From contig JAAURV010000110.1 in assembly GCA_012032065.1 (NCBI GenBank), positions 1 through 8,851 on the forward strand: a stretch of 8,851 bases of DNA, read 5' to 3'. Of this stretch, positions 6,029 to 8,851 are shown one piece after another (the first letter of the stretch is position 1; every line of letters starts with the position of its first letter). Made by a program: the position numbers and the translations under genes. Source of the stretch: Hyphomicrobiales bacterium. GTDB taxonomy: Bacteria; Pseudomonadota; Alphaproteobacteria; Rhizobiales; Aestuariivirgaceae. The notes beneath the pieces were generated by a model, which saw only the letters and a program-made list of their open reading frames with translations, was not told the origin of the DNA and searched no databases.

Positions 6029-6700
6029 ATGTGCGGCCGCTACAGTTTCCGGAAGAGCGCGGAGGAAGCCCGCTTTCTTTTCTCCTATGCCGATACCCCG
6101 GTCTTCCCACCCCGGCAATATGTGATGCCAGGTGGCCCAATCGCAATTGTCCGGAAAGAACTCGGCGAGCGCCGCTTCGCGCTGGTGCGCTGGGGATTGA
6201 TCCCGGCGTGGGTGAAGGAAGTGAAACCGGGCAAGCCGCTGATCAATGCGCGCGGCGAAACTGTATTGGAGAAGCCTTCGTTTCGGAACGCCATGAAGCG
6301 CCGGCGCTGCTTGATCCCCGCCGATGGCTTCTACGAGTGGCAAGGCGACGTGCCGGGCAAGAAGCAGCCCTACTTCATTCATCGCGCCGGCGATGGGCTC
6401 TTCGCCTTCGCCGGATTGTGGGAGCATTGGATCGGCGCCGATGGATCGGAAATCGAAACCGCGGCTATTATCACCACAACGCCCAATGCCGAGATCGCGA
6501 AGATTCACACCCGCATGCCGGTGATCGTCGATCCGGCGGATTTCGCGGCGTGGCTCGATAGCGATGGCGTTCCGGCAAACGACGCCGCGCGCCTCATCAA
6601 ACCCGCGGCGGATGGATACTTCATCCTCGAACCCACCCGCATTGAACGCCGCGCGCCGCCTCCGCTGCCGAAGGCCGATCCGCAAATGAATCTGTTGTAG
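6029..6700 (+). CDS. SOS response-associated peptidase family protein (SRAP; YedK/HMCES type)
   Basis: A 223-residue SRAP-domain protein. In E. coli YedK and human HMCES, Cys2 becomes the N-terminal residue after Met removal and forms a covalent thiazolidine crosslink with abasic sites in single-stranded DNA, shielding them. All active-site residues are present: Cys2 in 'MCGRYS', Asn73 in 'NARGET', Glu103 in 'DGFYEW', and His160 in 'IHTRMPVIV', in the same order and nearly the same numbering as YedK (Cys2, Asn75, Glu105, His160). The required Cys2 fixes the start at ATG 6029. No strong Shine-Dalgarno and no LexA-type repeat are evident in the 14 bases separating it from the divergent NUDIX gene. 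Its stop lies six bases from the convergent glcF stop. Confidence 0.94.
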   Translation: MCGRYSFRKSAEEARFLFSYADTPVFPPRQYVMPGGPIAIVRKELGERRFALVRWGLIPAWVKEVKPGKPLINARGETVLEKPSFRNAMKRRRCLIPADGFYEWQGDVPGKKQPYFIHRAGDGLFAFAGLWEHWIGADGSEIETAAIITTTPNAEIAKIHTRMPVIVDPADFAAWLDSDGVPANDAARLIKPAADGYFILEPTRIERRAPPPLPKADPQMNLL

Positions 6701-6706
6701 CGCCTG

Positions 6707-7990
6707 TCAGCCAAGCGCATCCGGCTTGGGCCCGCCATAAGCCCAATCCAGAAGCTCGACAGTGTGGACCAGCGGGATCGAAGTGCCCGCGCCGATCTGG
6801 GTGAGGCAGCCGAGATTGCCGGCGGCGATCACGTCGGGCTTGGTGCTCTCGATGTTCGATACCTTCCGTACACGGAGTTTCTTGGCGATGTCGGGCTGCA
6901 GGATGTTGTAGGTTCCAGCTGAACCGCAGCAGAGGTGACTCTCCGGCGCCTCGACCACTTCAAAACCCGCTCCGCATAGCAGCGCTTGCGGAAGTGTCCT
7001 GATCTTCTGGCCGTGCTGCATCGAGCAGGCCGAGTGATAGGCGATCCGGAGTTTGGGCGCGGATGGCGCGGGCAATTCAATGCTTCCGAGAAATTCCGTG
7101 ATGTCGCGCGCCTTGGCGGCGATGCGCGCGGCTTTTCCAGCATATTCGGATTCGAGGCGGAACATGTGGCCGTAGTCCTTGATGGTGACGCCGCATCCCG
7201 AGGACGTAATGATGACTGCCTCCACATTCGCGGCATCCCACTGATCGATGGTGCGGCGGGCGCGGGCCAGCGCATCGTCTTCCTTGCCCATGTGATGGGT
7301 GAGCGAACCGCAGCAGCTCTCGCCGCTTGTCACCACCACGTCATAGCCAAGCCGCGTCAACAGCCGAATGGTTGCCGCATTGATGCCGGGATCGAGCACG
7401 CTCTGCACACATCCGCGCAGCAGCGCCACGCGGCCTTTGCGGGCTGCTTGCGCCGGATAGGTTCCGGGACTTCCGAAACGGTCTGGCGGCTTCGGCAGTG
7501 AAGGCACGAGATCGAAGAGGGCGTCGACGCGCTTCAAACCAAGTGCGGCGAATACACTCCGGAACGGCCGGCCGAGTGCCGCGGCGATGATCGCCAGCCT
7601 GAATATCCCCGGGCGCGGCATGACGAAGGCGAGAACCTCGCGCATGAAGCGCTCGGGCAGGGCGCGCGCGTAAGTGTTCTCGACATGAATGCGCGCCTGA
7701 TCGATCAGGCGCATGTAATTCACGCCCGAGGGACAGGTGGTCATGCAGGCAAGGCAGGAGAGGCAGCGGTCGACATGGCGTGCAGTCTCCTCAGTGGCCG
7801 GTGCGCCGGACTCGAGCATGTTCTTGATCAGGTAGATGCGGCCGCGTGGGCTGTCGCGTTCGTCGCCGAGCAACACATAGGTTGGACACGTCGCGGTGCA
7901 GAAGCCGCAGCGCACGCATGTCCTAAGTACCGTGTTCGCTTCGGCAATGTTTGGATCTTTCAGTTGTTCAGGCGTGAAGGCGGTTTGCAT
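6707..7990 (-). CDS. glcF: Glycolate oxidase iron-sulfur subunit GlcF
   Basis: A 427-residue subunit of the GlcDEF glycolate dehydrogenase, which oxidises glycolate to glyoxylate and passes electrons to the respiratory chain at the membrane. Two ferredoxin-like [4Fe-4S] motifs are complete: Cys25-x2-Cys28-x2-Cys31-x3-Cys35-Pro and Cys76-x2-Cys79-x2-Cys82-x3-Cys86-Pro. Two cysteine-rich CCG-type domains follow, with 'GESCCGSLTHHMG' (Cys226-Cys227) and 'HLCCGSAGTYN' (Cys354-Cys355). Length and motif order match the family. The start at ATG 7990 lies seven bases after the glcE stop, so the two are cotranscribed; a G-rich stretch at the glcE end may serve as ribosome-binding site. The stop is six bases from the convergent SRAP stop, with no terminator between them. 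Confidence 0.95.
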   Translation of the reverse strand: MQTAFTPEQLKDPNIAEANTVLRTCVRCGFCTATCPTYVLLGDERDSPRGRIYLIKNMLESGAPATEETARHVDRCLSCLACMTTCPSGVNYMRLIDQARIHVENTYARALPERFMREVLAFVMPRPGIFRLAIIAAALGRPFRSVFAALGLKRVDALFDLVPSLPKPPDRFGSPGTYPAQAARKGRVALLRGCVQSVLDPGINAATIRLLTRLGYDVVVTSGESCCGSLTHHMGKEDDALARARRTIDQWDAANVEAVIITSSGCGVTIKDYGHMFRLESEYAGKAARIAAKARDITEFLGSIELPAPSAPKLRIAYHSACSMQHGQKIRTLPQALLCGAGFEVVEAPESHLCCGSAGTYNILQPDIAKKLRVRKVSNIESTKPDVIAAGNLGCLTQIGAGTSIPLVHTVELLDWAYGGPKPDALG

Positions 7991-7997
7991 GTTCTGC

Positions 7998-8851
7998 TCA
8001 CCCCATCCTGCCGGGATTGAGAACGCCCATCGGATCGAAGGACTCTTTCACGCGCTTGCTCAATGCAGCGAGTGCCGGTTGTCGCGGATGGAACACCGCG
8101 ACTCTGTGCCGGACATCTTCCGGTGCTCTCACGAGTGAGGCATGACCTTCCTTCAAAACTCCCCTCACGACGTCAACGTGCGGTTCGCCGTCGAAAGCGA
8201 ACCACACAAGCCCTCCTGCCCAGTCGAGTAAAAAAAGGGGTTTTGAAGATGATGAGACGGCGTGAACGTAGGCCGGTGCGTTGGATGGCGGAAGGGAGAC
8301 CCGCCACACATATTGAGCGTCGCGGAACGCCGTCACGTCGCGGACACCGATCCAAAGCTTCCGCGACCCGTTGCCGCTCAGAATTTCGATCTTTCCGAAT
8401 GAGGCCAGCAGTTTCTCCAGCGTCTCGCGCCGTGCGGTGACGGACGCAGCGATGCCTTCGAGGCGAATAACGGTGCGGCCATCGGGCAGATGCGCCGCAC
8501 CGGAGATTTCGCAGGATGACGAGGCGGCGGCGCTCATCGCCGCGACGGCGCGTTCCAGATTAAGGCCAGTCATGACCGCGGATTCTTCCGTCTCGGGCTT
8601 TGGAAGAACCTTGAACGTAACCGTCGTGAGCGCGGCGAGCGTGCCCATGGAGCCAGCCATCAGTTTCGGCATGTCGTATCCAGTGACATTCTTTACGACA
8701 CGCGCGCCGCCCTTGAAGATTTCGCCGCGCCCCGAAACGCCGCGCACGCCCAAGATGTGATCGCGCGCGGCGCCTGCTTTGAAGCGGCGCGGGCCTGAGT
8801 GGTTTGTGCACAGCACGCCACCGAGGCTGCCGGAGATCGATGGCTCGAAGG
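7998..8851 (-). CDS. glcE: Glycolate oxidase FAD-binding subunit GlcE, C-terminal part (cut by window edge)
   Basis: The frame is open to the right edge, giving 283 C-terminal residues of a protein usually around 400 long. The first visible residues are FEPSISGSLGGVLCTNHSGP, part of the PCMH-type FAD-binding domain, followed by 'GAARDHILGVRGVSGRGE', 'VVKNVTGYDMPKLMAGSMGTLAALTTVTFKVLPKPE' and the C-terminal 'FDPMGVLNPGRMG'. All are typical of GlcE. The internal GTG at 8816 is not the true start, because clear family sequence continues upstream of it. The N-terminus, and any glcD, would lie beyond the right edge. No frameshift is seen in the visible part. GlcE works with GlcD and GlcF in glycolate oxidation. 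Confidence 0.94.
   Translation of the reverse strand, partial: FEPSISGSLGGVLCTNHSGPRRFKAGAARDHILGVRGVSGRGEIFKGGARVVKNVTGYDMPKLMAGSMGTLAALTTVTFKVLPKPETEESAVMTGLNLERAVAAMSAAASSSCEISGAAHLPDGRTVIRLEGIAASVTARRETLEKLLASFGKIEILSGNGSRKLWIGVRDVTAFRDAQYVWRVSLPPSNAPAYVHAVSSSSKPLFLLDWAGGLVWFAFDGEPHVDVVRGVLKEGHASLVRAPEDVRHRVAVFHPRQPALAALSKRVKESFDPMGVLNPGRMG

Noticed and set aside
6015..6146. 44-residue N-terminal extension of the NUDIX protein
   Set aside because: It runs antisense through the start of the SRAP gene, is Arg/Gly rich and not part of a NUDIX fold; GTG 6014 gives normal length.

Overview
The window looks like ordinary, tightly packed chromosome from a high-GC alphaproteobacterium, most likely Hyphomicrobiales (Rhizobiales). 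This rests on codon use rich in G/C third positions and on protein types I recognise from that order: the 'DSQVHLREPG' dihydroorotase, the HD hydrolase beginning 'RAWQRMLSGRRLDLLDPSPLD', and the ygfZ-tag-HD-tyrosine phosphatase neighbourhood. I see no rRNA or tRNA, insertion sequence, phage gene, CRISPR array or plasmid function. Nothing supports a new defence or metabolic system here.

Layout. (1) Positions 1-2148, minus strand: a four-gene unit in transcription order ygfZ (folate-binding Fe-S repair protein), tag (3-methyladenine DNA glycosylase I), an HD-domain nucleotide hydrolase, and a tyrosine-phosphatase-like protein cut by the left edge. Each of the three junctions is a 4-base ATGA stop/start overlap with no evident Shine-Dalgarno, so translation is probably coupled. 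(2) Positions 2197-5160, plus strand, divergent from ygfZ: a dihydroorotase-type amidohydrolase, an AcuI/YhdH-type NADPH-dependent oxidoreductase and a LysE/RhtB-type exporter, with gaps of 10 and 3 bases. (3) Positions 5176-6014, minus strand: an unrecognised 89-residue protein and a NUDIX hydrolase. The NUDIX gene is divergent from (4) an SRAP/YedK abasic-site protein (6029-6700, plus). (5) Positions 6707-8851, minus strand: glcF and the C-terminal part of glcE, the iron-sulfur and FAD subunits of glycolate oxidase; glcE runs off the right edge. Any glcD would lie outside.

The main oddity is that three genes (tyrosine phosphatase near 45-50, ygfZ near 1868-1872, acuI near 4400-4403) each need one extra base to restore a full family protein. 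Three single-base losses of the same kind in 8.9 kb, in genes otherwise conserved on both sides of the break, fit residual sequencing or assembly indels better than real pseudogenes, although the sequence alone cannot prove it. Other points are a Gln in place of the first His of the dihydroorotase metal motif, an Asp at the usual catalytic Glu of Tag, and a NUDIX/SRAP divergent pair whose starts are only 14 bases apart.

Functionally, several genes deal with DNA damage or nucleotide upkeep (tag, HD hydrolase, SRAP, possibly NUDIX). The rest is central metabolism (amidohydrolase, glycolate oxidation, acrylyl-CoA or quinone reduction) plus amino-acid export.
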